Assembly: GCF_041438805.1 (NCBI RefSeq)
Contig: NZ_CP109190.1
Span: forward strand, 2,108,001-2,172,000
Source: Streptomyces sp. NBC_01707
GTDB lineage: Bacteria > Actinomycetota > Actinomycetes > Streptomycetales > Streptomycetaceae
Direction of reading: 5' to 3'
Length of the DNA: 64,000 bases
The position numbers and the translations under genes were made by a program. Each line of letters begins with the position of its first letter. Position 1 is the first letter of the stretch. The notes beneath the pieces are model-generated. The model was not told the origin of the DNA, searched no databases, and saw only the letters and a program-made list of their open reading frames with translations. This document shows, piece after piece, positions 26,368 to 35,440 of the stretch.

Positions 26368-27395
26368 GCATCCCCGTCCTCGTCGTGCCGGGCGCGGCTC
26401 GGCTGGACCCGTTTGGGCTCGCCGGGCATCTTCGGGTACTCCGGTGGGTACGGCATGTCGCCGAGCCCGCGTTCCCGCTCGTCACGGTCCGCCAGTTCGA
26501 GCAGACCGTCGAGCCGGAAGGCGTGGTCGTCCATGTCCGCGTGCACATCGCCCACCTCCGCGTACCGCTTCGGCATCGTCCTGATGTCGAAGTCACGCGG
26601 CTCGGCGTCGTCGATCTCGTCCCAGCGCAGGGGTGCGGAGACCTGGGCGTGCGGATGGGGCCGTACGGAGTAGGCCGAGGCGATCGTCCGGTCGCGGGCG
26701 GTCTGGTTGAAGTCGACGAAGATGCGTTCGCCGCGTTCCTCCTTCCACCAGGCGGTGGTCACCCGGTCCGGCATCCGGCGTTCCAGTTCTCGTCCGGCCG
26801 CGATGGCGGCTCGGCGGACCTCGGTGAACGTCCAGCGGGGTTCGATCGGTACGAAGACATGGATGCCGCGTCCGCCGGAGGTCTTGGGCCAGCCGCGCAG
26901 CCCGTGGTCGTCGAGGACGGCCCGCAGTTCATGGGCGGCGCCGACCGCGTCGGCGTAGTCCGTGCCGGGCTGCGGGTCGAGGTCGATGCGCAGCTCGTCG
27001 GGGTGGTCGGTGTCGGCGCTCCGTACCGGCCAGGGGTGGAAGGTGAGCGTGCCGAGGTTGGCCGCCCACAGGACGGCCGCGAGTTCGGTGGGGCAGATCT
27101 CGTCGGCCGGCCGGCCGCTGGGGAAGGTGATCCGGGCGGTGGGGATCCAGTCGGGGAGGTTCTTCGGGGCCCGTTTCTGGTAGAAGAAGTCACCGTCGAC
27201 GCCGTCCACGAAGCGCTGGAGGGTGGTCGGTCTGTCCCGCAGGGCGCGGGTGATCCCGGCGCCCACGGAGAGGAAGTACTCGGCGACGTCCCTCTTCGTG
27301 TAGCCCTTCTCCGGGAAGTACACCTTGTCCGGGCTGGACAGCCGTACCGCCCGCCCGTCCGCATCCAGCTCCACCGCTGTTCCCGCTGCGCCCAT
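26364..27395 (-). CDS. LigD-type NHEJ polymerase/primase
   Basis: Stand-alone polymerase domain of bacterial non-homologous end joining, adding ribonucleotides to broken ends together with Ku and a ligase. The 343-residue protein has the archaeo-eukaryotic primase landmarks: LSSPDKVYFPEKGYTKRD at the start, the catalytic LRIDLDPQPGTDY (Asp-x-Asp), KTSGGRGIHVFVPI, and the third metal ligand in ERIFVDFNQ. The C-terminal ligase and phosphoesterase domains of mycobacterial LigD are absent; the ligase is encoded divergently 75 bp away. ATG start. As I recall, streptomycetes keep these as separate genes. Confidence 0.92.
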   Translation of the reverse strand: MGAAGTAVELDADGRAVRLSSPDKVYFPEKGYTKRDVAEYFLSVGAGITRALRDRPTTLQRFVDGVDGDFFYQKRAPKNLPDWIPTARITFPSGRPADEICPTELAAVLWAANLGTLTFHPWPVRSADTDHPDELRIDLDPQPGTDYADAVGAAHELRAVLDDHGLRGWPKTSGGRGIHVFVPIEPRWTFTEVRRAAIAAGRELERRMPDRVTTAWWKEERGERIFVDFNQTARDRTIASAYSVRPHPHAQVSAPLRWDEIDDAEPRDFDIRTMPKRYAEVGDVHADMDDHAFRLDGLLELADRDERERGLGDMPYPPEYPKMPGEPKRVQPSRARHDEDGDA

Positions 27396-27470
27396 GGGGC
27401 CACGCTAGGCCGGGCTCACATATGCCGCATATCGGGAGCCTGATCGAGGTATCCGGGTAAGAATCGCTCC

Positions 27471-28532
27471 ATGGATCTGCCGGTGATGCCACCCGTGAAA
27501 CCGATGCTCGCCAAGTCCGTGTCCAGGATCCCGCTCGGGATGCAGTACGAGGCCAAATGGGACGGCTTCCGGGCGATCGTGCACCGCGACGGTGACGAGG
27601 TGGTGATCGGCAGCCGCACCGGCAAGCAACTCACCCGCTACTTCCCCGAGGTGGTCACGGCGGTTCGGGAGAATCTGCCGCCGCGCTGTGTGATCGACGG
27701 GGAGATCGTCGTCGCGTACGACGGGCGGCTGGACTTCGACCGGCTCAGCGAGCGCATCCATCCGGCCGATTCACGGGTGCGGCTGCTGGCCGAACAGACC
27801 CCGGCCAGCCTTGTCGCCTTCGACATCCTCGCGGTGGGCGACGACTCCCTGCTGGACGCCCCGCAGGTGGACCGGCGAGCGGTGCTGGAGGCGGCGCTCT
27901 CCGGTGCCGCGGCCCCCGTCCATCTCGCCCCGGCGACCACGGACCCGGCCGTCGCCCAGGAGTGGTTCGAGCGGTACGAGGGGGCCGGGCTCGACGGTGT
28001 CGTCGCCAAGCCGCTCGATCTGCCGTACCGCCCCGACGTACGCGTCATGTACAAGATCAAACACGAGCGCACCGCCGACTGTGTGGTGGCGGGCTACCGC
28101 TTCCACAAGAGCGGCCCGATCGTCGGCTCGCTGCTGCTCGGACTGTACGACTCCGCGGGCGTCCTGCAGCACGTCGGGGTGTGCGCCGCCTTCCCGATGA
28201 AGCGCCGCGAGGAACTCGTGACGGAGCTGGAGCCGCTGCGCACGGACTTCGCCGACCATCCGTGGGCGGCCTGGGCCGACGCCACCGCGCACGAGAGCGC
28301 CCGGCTGCCCGGTGCGCAGAGCCGGTGGTCCGCGAAGAAGGACCTGTCATGGGTGGCCCTGCGACCGGAGCGGGTGTGCGAGGTGGCGTACGACCACATG
28401 GAGGGTGACCGGTTCCGGCACACCGCCCAGTTCCGCCGGTGGCGGCCGGACCGCACCCCCGGCGGCTGCACGTACGCACAGCTGGAGGAAGTGGTGGGAT
28501 ACGACCTGGCCGAGGTGCTGTCAGCCCACTGA
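27471..28532 (+). CDS. ligC: ATP-dependent DNA ligase (LigC type, NHEJ)
   Basis: Seals breaks using ATP. The 353-residue ligase shows motif I YEAKWDGFRAI with adenylated Lys29, motif III VAFDILAVG, motif IV GLDGVVAKPLD and motif V RVMYKIKHERTADCVV, then the OB-fold domain ending YAQLEEVVGYDLAEVLSAH. No N-terminal DNA-binding domain is present, as in LigC-type enzymes. ATG start. Divergent with the polymerase gene across 75 bp, so both can be driven from one control region. The LigC name rests on size and pairing. Confidence 0.92.
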   Translation: MDLPVMPPVKPMLAKSVSRIPLGMQYEAKWDGFRAIVHRDGDEVVIGSRTGKQLTRYFPEVVTAVRENLPPRCVIDGEIVVAYDGRLDFDRLSERIHPADSRVRLLAEQTPASLVAFDILAVGDDSLLDAPQVDRRAVLEAALSGAAAPVHLAPATTDPAVAQEWFERYEGAGLDGVVAKPLDLPYRPDVRVMYKIKHERTADCVVAGYRFHKSGPIVGSLLLGLYDSAGVLQHVGVCAAFPMKRREELVTELEPLRTDFADHPWAAWADATAHESARLPGAQSRWSAKKDLSWVALRPERVCEVAYDHMEGDRFRHTAQFRRWRPDRTPGGCTYAQLEEVVGYDLAEVLSAH

Positions 28533-28884
28533 TGTCGAGTCCGACGGTGTGGCCCGGAGTTCGCCGGGTCTCCGTTCCGGGCGGCGCTCCCGTCGCCGGC
28601 TCCGCGCCGGTCCCCGGAGACTGCTCGGCCAGATGTGCCCAGCTCCCCGGCGGGCTGCCCTCCGCCTCGGGCACCGACGACGTGGTCCTCGACAACACCC
28701 GGACGTACGACGATCAACGACCCCGGCAGCGTCGCCCCCGACGCGGGCAGGCCGCTGTCGCAGCACTGGGGCTCGGCCGCCCGTCAGCCACTGCGTGGTG
28801 GCGTGCGGAACGACCGGTGGGACAACTCTCCTGACGGAGGTGGCCCCACCGTGGCGTAAAAAGGCGCATCGCGGGACGGAGTTC
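28533..28884. other. 352-bp intergenic region without recognisable gene
   Basis: Lies between the ligase and the convergent MASE1 gene. It carries short GC-rich inverted segments that may serve as a two-way terminator, but no clear long stem. Frames through it lack family motifs. Confidence 0.35.
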
Positions 28885-29910
28885 TCAGGGCTGACCGTCG
28901 CCGGGCCGGCCGCCGGGGTCCTCAGGGTCGTCGGACGTCTGCCACTGATCGGTCACCGGGTGGTCCGGCATGGCCGCCACCATGTCCGTGAGCCGCGCAC
29001 AGAGCCGGTTGATCTCCTCTTGGGTGCGGTTCCGCTCGGTGATGACCGCGGCGAGCAGCAGCGCGGTCAGTGCCGTGGCGCCGTTGAAGGCCTGGAGCGT
29101 GACCATGTTGGTGAAGAGATCCTTGTGCGCGAACGGTCCGACCCCGTGGCCGGCGGCCAGAATCGCCAACGTGGAGACTCCCAGCGCACACGACGCGGCA
29201 CCGGCGCGCCCGAAGCGGAACGCGGCCCAGATCAGGAACGGGAAGACAAGGAAGAGCAAGGATGCGCTGCTGCTGCCCGTCGCCAGGAGCGTGACCGCAA
29301 GGGTGCCGAGCGACAGGGCCACTGCCTCCGCCCACCGCCGCAATGCCACACCCCGTGGCCACCGCGCCTCGCGAAGGACGAGCAAAAACGGTGCGACGAC
29401 CAGCACACCCATCGCGTCACCCGTCCACCACACCGACCAGGTGGGCCAGAAATCGCCGGCCGGCAGCGCGCCGGAGAGCACCAGGCCGCTGCTGCCCACG
29501 GTCGCGCTGATGAGCATCCCGCCCAGCGCACCCAGGAAGACCAGCGCCAGCGCGTCCCGCAGCCGGTCCAGTTCGTTGTGGAACCCGGCACGCCGCAGCA
29601 GCAGGTAGGAGCCGACCGGTGCGAGCGTGTTTCCCACCACGATGGCCAGAACGGTAAGAGGTGTCGGCCCGATCGCGACGTTCGCCAGAAAGGCGCCGAG
29701 CGCGACGCCCGGCCAGACCCGTAGTCCGAAGACGAGCAAACCGGCCACGGCGATACCCGTGGGCGGCCAGAGCGGCGTGACCTGCCCGCGCACCAGTTGT
29801 TCGAGAAGGCCCAGCCGGGCAGCCCCGTAGTAGACGGCGGCGACAGCGAGGACCAGCAGAGTCTCGGCGCCCCTGCGCCGGAGCTCCTGATTGGTCACCA
29901 CGCCAGTCAT
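28885..29910 (-). CDS. MASE1 domain membrane protein
   Basis: A 341-residue integral membrane protein. About eight to nine hydrophobic helices (for example LLVLAVAAVYYGAARLGLL, WPPTGIAVAGLLVFGLRVW, LTVLAIVVGNTLAPVGSYLL) form the MASE1 sensory domain; the LWPPTGIAVAGLL and WWTGDAMGVLVVAPFLL segments are typical. A short cytoplasmic helix (ITERNRTQEEINRLCARLTDMV) and acidic tail follow. In other bacteria MASE1 is fused to kinases or cyclases; here there is no output domain, so signalling could be through the SpoIIE phosphatase encoded 92 bp upstream. ATG at 29910 chosen over a shadow extension. Confidence 0.85.
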   Translation of the reverse strand: MTGVVTNQELRRRGAETLLVLAVAAVYYGAARLGLLEQLVRGQVTPLWPPTGIAVAGLLVFGLRVWPGVALGAFLANVAIGPTPLTVLAIVVGNTLAPVGSYLLLRRAGFHNELDRLRDALALVFLGALGGMLISATVGSSGLVLSGALPAGDFWPTWSVWWTGDAMGVLVVAPFLLVLREARWPRGVALRRWAEAVALSLGTLAVTLLATGSSSASLLFLVFPFLIWAAFRFGRAGAASCALGVSTLAILAAGHGVGPFAHKDLFTNMVTLQAFNGATALTALLLAAVITERNRTQEEINRLCARLTDMVAAMPDHPVTDQWQTSDDPEDPGGRPGDGQP

Positions 29911-30002
29911 CAGACACCACCCGGAACGGCCCTGCCGACCAGGACGCGCCGGAGGACATCTCCATCCTCGCAACACGGAACATGCGGGACGACCGCAGAC
30001 GG

Positions 30003-30851
30003 CTACCCCGCCGAAGGAATGCCGGCGTAGCGGACGACGAGGACTGCGGCATCGTCGCGGTGCCCCGTCAGGTCGGCCACCTTGATCACCTCACCGGCCA
30101 GCCGGTCGGGATCCCCGTCGTAACCACCGCGCACCAGCTGGACCACTTCGTCGAGCCCCTTTTCGAGCGGGCAGGACGGCCCTTCCACGACCCCGTCGGT
30201 GACCAGGACCAACGAACCCGGCTCCGTCAGCCGTCGTCGCGTCACCGGATAGGTCTCGCCGGGGAGAATCCCCAGGGGCGGGCCCCCGCGGTCGAGAACG
30301 ATGCCGGACGAACCGGTGGTGGTGTCGGTGTCGGTGTCGGTGGCCCAGACCATCGGGATGTGGCCCGCCCGGGACATGGCGAGCGCGCCGGTGACCGGGT
30401 CGAAGGTGAGGAAACAACACGTCGCGAAGAGGCCGCAGCTCATCGAGATGAGCAGGTCGTTGGTACCGCTCAATATCTCGCCCGGATCGGTCGTGGCACC
30501 GGCGAGGGCCCTCAGGCTGGTGCGGGCCTGCCCCATGAAGGCGATGGCCTCCACGTCGTGCCCCTGCACATCACCGATCGTGACCCCGACCGAACCGTTC
30601 GTCATCGGAAAGGCGTCGTACCAGTCGCCGCCGACATCGAGCCCGTCGCGCGAAGGGGTGTAACGGGCCGCGATGGCTATACGGGGCAGTTGAGGCAGCT
30701 GGGGCGGGAGCAGATGGCGCTGCAGCGCCTCGGCCAGTTCCACCCGGGCCCGCTGGATCCTGATCCGTTCCAGCGCCTGATCGACGAGACGACCTAGGGT
30801 GAGCAGGGCTTCCTGAGCGCTGTCGACGTGGGTGGTGCGGTGGTGACGCAT
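30003..30851 (-). CDS. SpoIIE-type PP2C protein phosphatase
   Basis: A 282-residue PPM-family serine phosphatase, typically dephosphorylating anti-anti-sigma factors. A short N-terminal coiled-coil (about residues 15-55) leads into HLLPPQLPQLPRIAIAARYTPS and the metal-binding motifs GGDWYDAFP and VTIGDVQGHD, then SLVLVTDGVVE and HRDDAAVLVVRY. A repeated TDTDTDTT stretch is encoded by a short GGTGTC microsatellite. Start ATG with GGAGGGGC upstream. It precedes the MASE1 gene on the same strand and may take its signal from it. The upstream open frame is not family-like. Confidence 0.92.
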   Translation of the reverse strand: MRHHRTTHVDSAQEALLTLGRLVDQALERIRIQRARVELAEALQRHLLPPQLPQLPRIAIAARYTPSRDGLDVGGDWYDAFPMTNGSVGVTIGDVQGHDVEAIAFMGQARTSLRALAGATTDPGEILSGTNDLLISMSCGLFATCCFLTFDPVTGALAMSRAGHIPMVWATDTDTDTTTGSSGIVLDRGGPPLGILPGETYPVTRRRLTEPGSLVLVTDGVVEGPSCPLEKGLDEVVQLVRGGYDGDPDRLAGEVIKVADLTGHRDDAAVLVVRYAGIPSAG

Positions 30852-31380
30852 GGCCCCTCCGAGCGGTCCGGCGTGAGGCGTATACCACCTTAGTTCTCTT
30901 CGTGGCGGAGGGCCGGACCTGCCCCGAGTCCGGTTCGTCCCGCTTCCCCGGACGTCGCGGAAGGATGAGCGGGGCAGACTCTCCGCGGCCCGGATGGGCG
31001 AAACTGCTCGATGTACACCCGCAGACGGTCCGCTGTCGGATGCGTAATCTGGAGTCCGTCTTCGGCGAGTGACTCGTGGCCCCCTGGTCACGGTTCTCGA
31101 CCGAGGCCGTGCCGTGTGCCGATGCAGTCGCGTGCCCGCGGCAGCACCGCGCCGCACTGGGCGACGCGGTGCGGATCACGACCCGAGCACGTACCTCACG
31201 TGGAGTCAACTTACTTACGGGTAAGGGGAAATAGCCGGTCACTCCCGAACGGTTGCCAGACGGAGACGTTCTCAACGAGAAAACCGGAACTGCGTCCCGT
31301 TACATAAGGAGGAGTCGACCGCCCATCCGGCGGCCGCGCAGCACCACCTCCTGGTCAACCATCCGAGAGGGAAACCCCCC
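30852..31380. other. 529-bp divergent region with regulatory elements and a gene fragment
   Basis: Contains a PucR-type fragment (see 30965-31072), a 12-bp palindrome CTTACGGGTAAG (31214-31225), an inverted pair GAACG/CGTTC around 31247-31275, and a perfect Shine-Dalgarno AGGAGG (31307-31312) without a start codon, matched by CCTCCT (31347-31352). It must hold promoters for both the SpoIIE and the small orphan gene. Confidence 0.4.
30965..31072 (+). pseudogene. fragment of a PucR/CdaR-type regulator (C-terminal HTH)
   Basis: A 35-codon frame reads MSGADSPRPGWAKLLDVHP then QTVRCRMRNLESVFGE and a stop. LDVHPQTVRxRMRNLE..FG is the conserved last helix-turn-helix of PucR-family regulators and always sits at the C-terminus of a much larger protein. 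Nothing upstream continues the family; the SpoIIE gene begins 114 bp away on the other strand. It is therefore a relic after deletion. Confidence 0.65.
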
Positions 31381-31644
31381 ATGACCGCCTCGCACCTCCT
31401 CGTCCCCGTTCCGATCCCGGACCGGGTCGCCGCACTGATCGGGTCCTGCATCCCGCCGCACATCGTGCAGGCGGAGTTCGACGCCGAGTGCGCCGCCCGC
31501 GAGGTCCGCAGGTTCCGCGGCCCCCGGCTCGGCATCGAGGACCAGGCCGATCGCGAGCAGGCCCTGTCCGAGCTGGCCTGGGCCAACAAGGTGCTCGCCG
31601 CCCACCACCCCGGCCTGCCGGTGCGCCCCGGCAGCTCCTGGTGA
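31381..31644 (+). CDS. small hypothetical protein
   Basis: An 87-residue protein, ATG start with GAGAGGGAAA upstream. The sequence is soluble and mixed: a hydrophobic N-terminal third (HLLVPVPIPDRVAALIG), one cysteine pair separated by 31 residues (SCIPP and ECAARE), and an acidic/basic helix (EDQADREQALSELAWANKVLAAHHPG). It does not match a family I know. It precedes the ATP-grasp gene by 126 bp on the same strand and might be cotranscribed. Confidence 0.65.
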   Translation: MTASHLLVPVPIPDRVAALIGSCIPPHIVQAEFDAECAAREVRRFRGPRLGIEDQADREQALSELAWANKVLAAHHPGLPVRPGSSW

Positions 31645-31770
31645 CTGCAGCGCCGACGACACCGGCAGCACATGGTCCACAGGACCACGGAGAACATCCG
31701 CACCCTCCTCGGCCGGCCTGACGGCCGCCGGTCGGACCGCGGTGACCAGGGTGAAGTGGACCGGGAGAGA

Positions 31771-32664
31771 ATGTCGGGCAGCAATGCCACCGATCCGCTG
31801 TTCGCACACCCCCTGGGAAACGCCATGCCCGCCGGTCCGCGCCCGTCCGTCCTCTTCGTCACCGATCTTGCCTACGAGGCACGCGGCCGGCGCTACTGCG
31901 ACGAGGACATATTTCTGACCTCGCGGCTCCGCGAGGAGTTCGACATAGCGCTCTGCCATCCGCGGGACGCGGCCTCACTCCTGGACGGCTTCGACGTCGT
32001 CGTCAAACGCAACAGCGGTCCGGTGCTGCACTACCAGGAGGCGTACGACGCGTTCCGCGCCCGCGCACGCGAGCGGAACGTGCCGGTGTACAACCCGTTG
32101 ACCGGCCGCGGGGACATGGCCGGCAAGCAGTACCTGGTCGATCTGAGCGCCGCGAAGCATCCGGTGATCGCGACGGTGGACCGGGCAGCCGATCTGGGGC
32201 TGCTGCCCGAGGCCGCGGAGTATGTGATCAAGCCGAAGCTGGGTGCGGACTCGGTCGGGCTGCGGTTCGTCGCACCGCAGCTGCTCGCCGCCGAGGTGGC
32301 CGCCGAGCCGGACGGAACCGTGCTCGTCCAGCCGAGGATCGACTTCAGCTACGAGGTGTCCTTCTACTTCATCGACCGGGACTTCCAGTACGCGCTGTAC
32401 GCACCGCACACCGACAGGCGCTGGGTGCTGGAGCCGTACGGGGCGACGGCGGCGGATCTGGAGTTCGCCCGGCGGTTCGTGGAGTGGAACGCACTCCCAC
32501 ACGGCATCCAGCGGGTCGACGCCTGCCGGACGGCCGACGGCGAGCTGCTGCTCGTCGAGCTGGAGGACCTCAATCCCTACCTCTCGCTGGACCGGGTCAC
32601 GGAGCCGGTGCGGGAGGCGTTCGTGGCCCGGATGAAGACGTCGGTGCGCGAGCTGATCGGCTGA
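31771..32664 (+). CDS. ATP-grasp fold protein, substrate unknown
   Basis: A 297-residue protein that probably ligates a carboxylate to an amine or thiol with ATP. The central segment [20 protein letters not shown] resembles the nucleotide-binding lysine strand and flexible loop, [18 protein letters not shown] the mid-domain strand, and [15 protein letters not shown] the metal-binding glutamate/asparagine motif of RimK-like ATP-grasp enzymes. The N-terminal third ([37 protein letters not shown]) is a pre-ATP-grasp domain. Start is ATG with GGGAGAG immediately upstream. It is 55 bp ahead of an MFS pump gene, suggesting its product is exported. Confidence 0.78.
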   Translation: MSGSNATDPLFAHPLGNAMPAGPRPSVLFVTDLAYEARGRRYCDEDIFLTSRLREEFDIALCHPRDAASLLDGFDVVVKRNSGPVLHYQEAYDAFRARARERNVPVYNPLTGRGDMAGKQYLVDLSAAKHPVIATVDRAADLGLLPEAAEYVIKPKLGADSVGLRFVAPQLLAAEVAAEPDGTVLVQPRIDFSYEVSFYFIDRDFQYALYAPHTDRRWVLEPYGATAADLEFARRFVEWNALPHGIQRVDACRTADGELLLVELEDLNPYLSLDRVTEPVREAFVARMKTSVRELIG

Positions 32665-32719
32665 CCCGTCCGGCCGTCCCCCACATGCGGGCGACAGGGG
32701 CCGGTGTGAGGGTGCAAGC

Positions 32720-34807
32720 GTGACCACTGCCAGCGAGACCGTCCCCGCCGCGCAGAGTGCCGCCGCGCCGCCCGTGCTCGACCCGCGTCGCCGGAACATC
32801 GTCTTCATCACCATCGTGCTGGGGATTCTGCTGGCCGCCCTGGACCAGACGATCGTGGGCACGGCGCTACCCACGATCGTCGCGGATCTGGGCGGCGCCG
32901 CCCATATGTCCTGGGTGGTCACGGCGTATCTGCTCGCCGAGACGGTGGCGACGGTCCTGGTCGGCAAGTTCGGTGACCTCTTCGGCCGGAAGATCGTCTT
33001 CCAGGTCTCGGCGATCATCTTCATCACCGGCTCGTTCCTGTGCGGTCTTGCGACCAACATGTCCATGCTGATCATCTGGCGAGGGCTGCAGGGCATCGGT
33101 GCGGGCGGGCTGATGGTCACCTCCATGGCGCTGATCGCCGATGTGATCCCGCTGCGCGAACGCGGCAAGTACCAGGGCGCGATCGGCGCGGTCTTCGGGG
33201 TGGCCACAGTGGTCGGGCCGCTGCTCGGCGGGCTGTTCACCGACCATCTCTCGTGGCGCTGGGCGTTCTACGTCAATGTGCCGATCGCGATCGTGGTGGT
33301 GATCGCCGCCGCCCGGACGATCCCGGCGGTCAAGGCGGCCGGGCGGCCGGTCATCGATTATCTGGGCATCACCATGGTCACGATCGGTGCGAGCGCCCTG
33401 ATCCTGGCGACGAGCTGGGGCGGCAACCAGTACGCCTGGGGGTCGCCGACCATCATCGGTCTCTTCGTGGGTGGTGTCGTCGCGCTCGCGCTCTTCTGCC
33501 TCGTGGAGTTCCGGGCGAAGGAACCGATGCTGCCGATGCGGCTGTTCCGGAACCCGGTCTTCACGGTGTGCTCGGTCCTCAGCTTCATCGTGGGCTTCGC
33601 GATGCTCGGCGCGATGATCTTCCTGCCGACATATCTGCAGTTCGTGGACGGGAACTCGGCGACCCTGTCGGGCGTGCGGACGCTGCCGCTCGTGATCGGT
33701 CTGCTCGCGGCGTCGATCTTCAGCGGCAATGTGGTCAGCAAGACCGGCAAGTACCGGATCTTCCCCATCGTCGGTTCGCTGATCATGGCGGTCGGGCTGT
33801 ACCTGCTGTCCCGGATGGGTCCGGGCAGCGGGGTCTGGCTGGAGTCGCTGTACATGCTGGTGCTCGGTGTCGGCATCGGGCTGTCCATGCAGGTGCTGAC
33901 GATCGCGGTGCAGAACACGGTCGACTACGCGGATCTGGGCACGGCGACGTCGGGCGTGACGTTCTTCCGGACGCTCGGCAGCTCCTTCGGCACCGCGGTA
34001 TTCGGCACGATCTACGCCAACGCGCTGGGGCCGAACCTGACCCAGGGGGTCGAGGCCGCGGCGCGGGCGGGCGGCGACCCCCTGGCCGTGGCAAAGGCGG
34101 CGCAGAGCCCGCAGGGGCTGCACAGCCTGCCGCCCGGGCAGTCCGCGCCGCTGGTCCAGTCGTACGCGGACACGCTCCACACCGTGTTCCTGTGGACGGT
34201 GCCGGTCGCACTTCTCGGGTTCGTCGTGGCTCTCTTCCTGAAAGAGGTGAAACTGCGGGACACCGCGCGGGTCGCCTCGACCGACATGGGCGAAGGGTTT
34301 GCCTCCCCGGGCGACGGGGACTCGGCGAAGCTGCTCGAGTACTCGGTGGCGAAGATCCTTCGGGGCATGGGCCCGGACACGGCCCGGCGGATCGTCGCCG
34401 ACTCGGACACCCGGCTCGACATGGCGGGCGCCTGGGCGGTGATGCAGGTCGAGCTGTTCACGCGGATGGTCGGCCATGCGGGCCTCGGTCTGATCGCGAC
34501 GAGGCACCGGATTCCGCCGGAGGTGCTGGTGCCGGTCTTCGACCGGATGATCGAGGAGGGGTATCTCAGCGGGGACGGTCATCTCTTCACGCACACCGAG
34601 GCGGGCCGCCGGGAGGCGGCGACGATCTCCCGTGCCTGGGGTGCCTGGCTCAACGAACAGGTGGACCGCGACGGCGCCCGCCCCGACGACAAGCAGCTGC
34701 GGGCCGCGGTCCATGTCATCGCCAAGCGGCTGCTGGCGGAGGACCTGACGCAGGAGCTGTCCCCGGCGGACACGGCCGGTGCGTCACGGGTGCCCGCCCC
34801 TGCCTGA
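32720..34807 (+). CDS. DHA2-family MFS exporter with C-terminal winged-helix-like extension
   Basis: A 695-residue EmrB/QacA-type drug:H+ antiporter with 14 predicted helices in about the first 520 residues: motif A-like [32 protein letters not shown] in helix 1, and motif [17 protein letters not shown] in helix 5. The final 150 or so residues (from about 545) are soluble: an acidic helix region, then [32 protein letters not shown] and a long helix, which looks like a MarR/winged-helix fold. GTG start. It follows the ATP-grasp gene closely, so the pair may make and export a small molecule. Confidence 0.9.
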   Translation: MTTASETVPAAQSAAAPPVLDPRRRNIVFITIVLGILLAALDQTIVGTALPTIVADLGGAAHMSWVVTAYLLAETVATVLVGKFGDLFGRKIVFQVSAIIFITGSFLCGLATNMSMLIIWRGLQGIGAGGLMVTSMALIADVIPLRERGKYQGAIGAVFGVATVVGPLLGGLFTDHLSWRWAFYVNVPIAIVVVIAAARTIPAVKAAGRPVIDYLGITMVTIGASALILATSWGGNQYAWGSPTIIGLFVGGVVALALFCLVEFRAKEPMLPMRLFRNPVFTVCSVLSFIVGFAMLGAMIFLPTYLQFVDGNSATLSGVRTLPLVIGLLAASIFSGNVVSKTGKYRIFPIVGSLIMAVGLYLLSRMGPGSGVWLESLYMLVLGVGIGLSMQVLTIAVQNTVDYADLGTATSGVTFFRTLGSSFGTAVFGTIYANALGPNLTQGVEAAARAGGDPLAVAKAAQSPQGLHSLPPGQSAPLVQSYADTLHTVFLWTVPVALLGFVVALFLKEVKLRDTARVASTDMGEGFASPGDGDSAKLLEYSVAKILRGMGPDTARRIVADSDTRLDMAGAWAVMQVELFTRMVGHAGLGLIATRHRIPPEVLVPVFDRMIEEGYLSGDGHLFTHTEAGRREAATISRAWGAWLNEQVDRDGARPDDKQLRAAVHVIAKRLLAEDLTQELSPADTAGASRVPAPA

Positions 34808-34914
34808 CACCGGCGCCGCCGTCTCCTCCTTCGACCGAGTCCGTCGCACTCCACGCCCGCAGAGTCGCGGTGCACTTTCGGCGTGATGCCACCACTCGGC
34901 GGACCTCAAAGTGA

Positions 34915-35370
34915 TCAGTCGGCGAAGACCGCTGTCGAGTAGACCCAGGCTCCTTGGTGCCGGACGAATCGGCTCTGTTCGTGCAGCGAGTCCGGCCGGC
35001 CGTCGTGCGTGTATTGGGCGCGGAAGGTGACCGTTCCCGTGGTGTGGAAGGCGCTGCCGTCCGTCGTCGCCAGGATCTCCAGGCGCACCCAGCGCATTGC
35101 GGGATCGAAGTCGATGACGGGCGGCCGGGTGTCCGGGTCCCAGGTGCGGAGCAGGTACGCCGCGTCCTGGACGACGAACGCGGCGTACCGCGAACGCATC
35201 AGGGCCTCACAGGTCGGCGCAGCGGAACCGGCGTGCAGTCGTCCGCAGCAGTCGGCGTACGTCGCGGAAAGGCCGCAGGGGCACGGCGAGGCCGGAGTGA
35301 TCGCGGTGGCCGGGGCGATGTGGGTCCTCGCGGCGGAGGTCTGCCGGGGGCGTGAGCTGCGTCGGGACAT
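34915..35370 (-). CDS. YchJ family protein with SEC-C motif
   Basis: A 151-residue UPF0225 protein. After a basic tail comes the zinc-binding SEC-C motif CPCGLSATYADCCGRLH, then LMRSRYAAFVVQDAAYLLRTW and the NTF2-like region ending QGAWVYSTAVFAD. Members have a SEC-C plus NTF2-like fold and unknown function. ATG start. It converges with the MFS gene across 107 bp and is the only gene of its unit. Confidence 0.9.
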   Translation of the reverse strand: MSRRSSRPRQTSAARTHIAPATAITPASPCPCGLSATYADCCGRLHAGSAAPTCEALMRSRYAAFVVQDAAYLLRTWDPDTRPPVIDFDPAMRWVRLEILATTDGSAFHTTGTVTFRAQYTHDGRPDSLHEQSRFVRHQGAWVYSTAVFAD

Positions 35371-35440
35371 GGCCCCATTGTGACCTGCGGCGGGACCGGA
35401 CAGGTGCGCCAGGGCGGCGCTGCCGTGCCCGACCGGTGCG

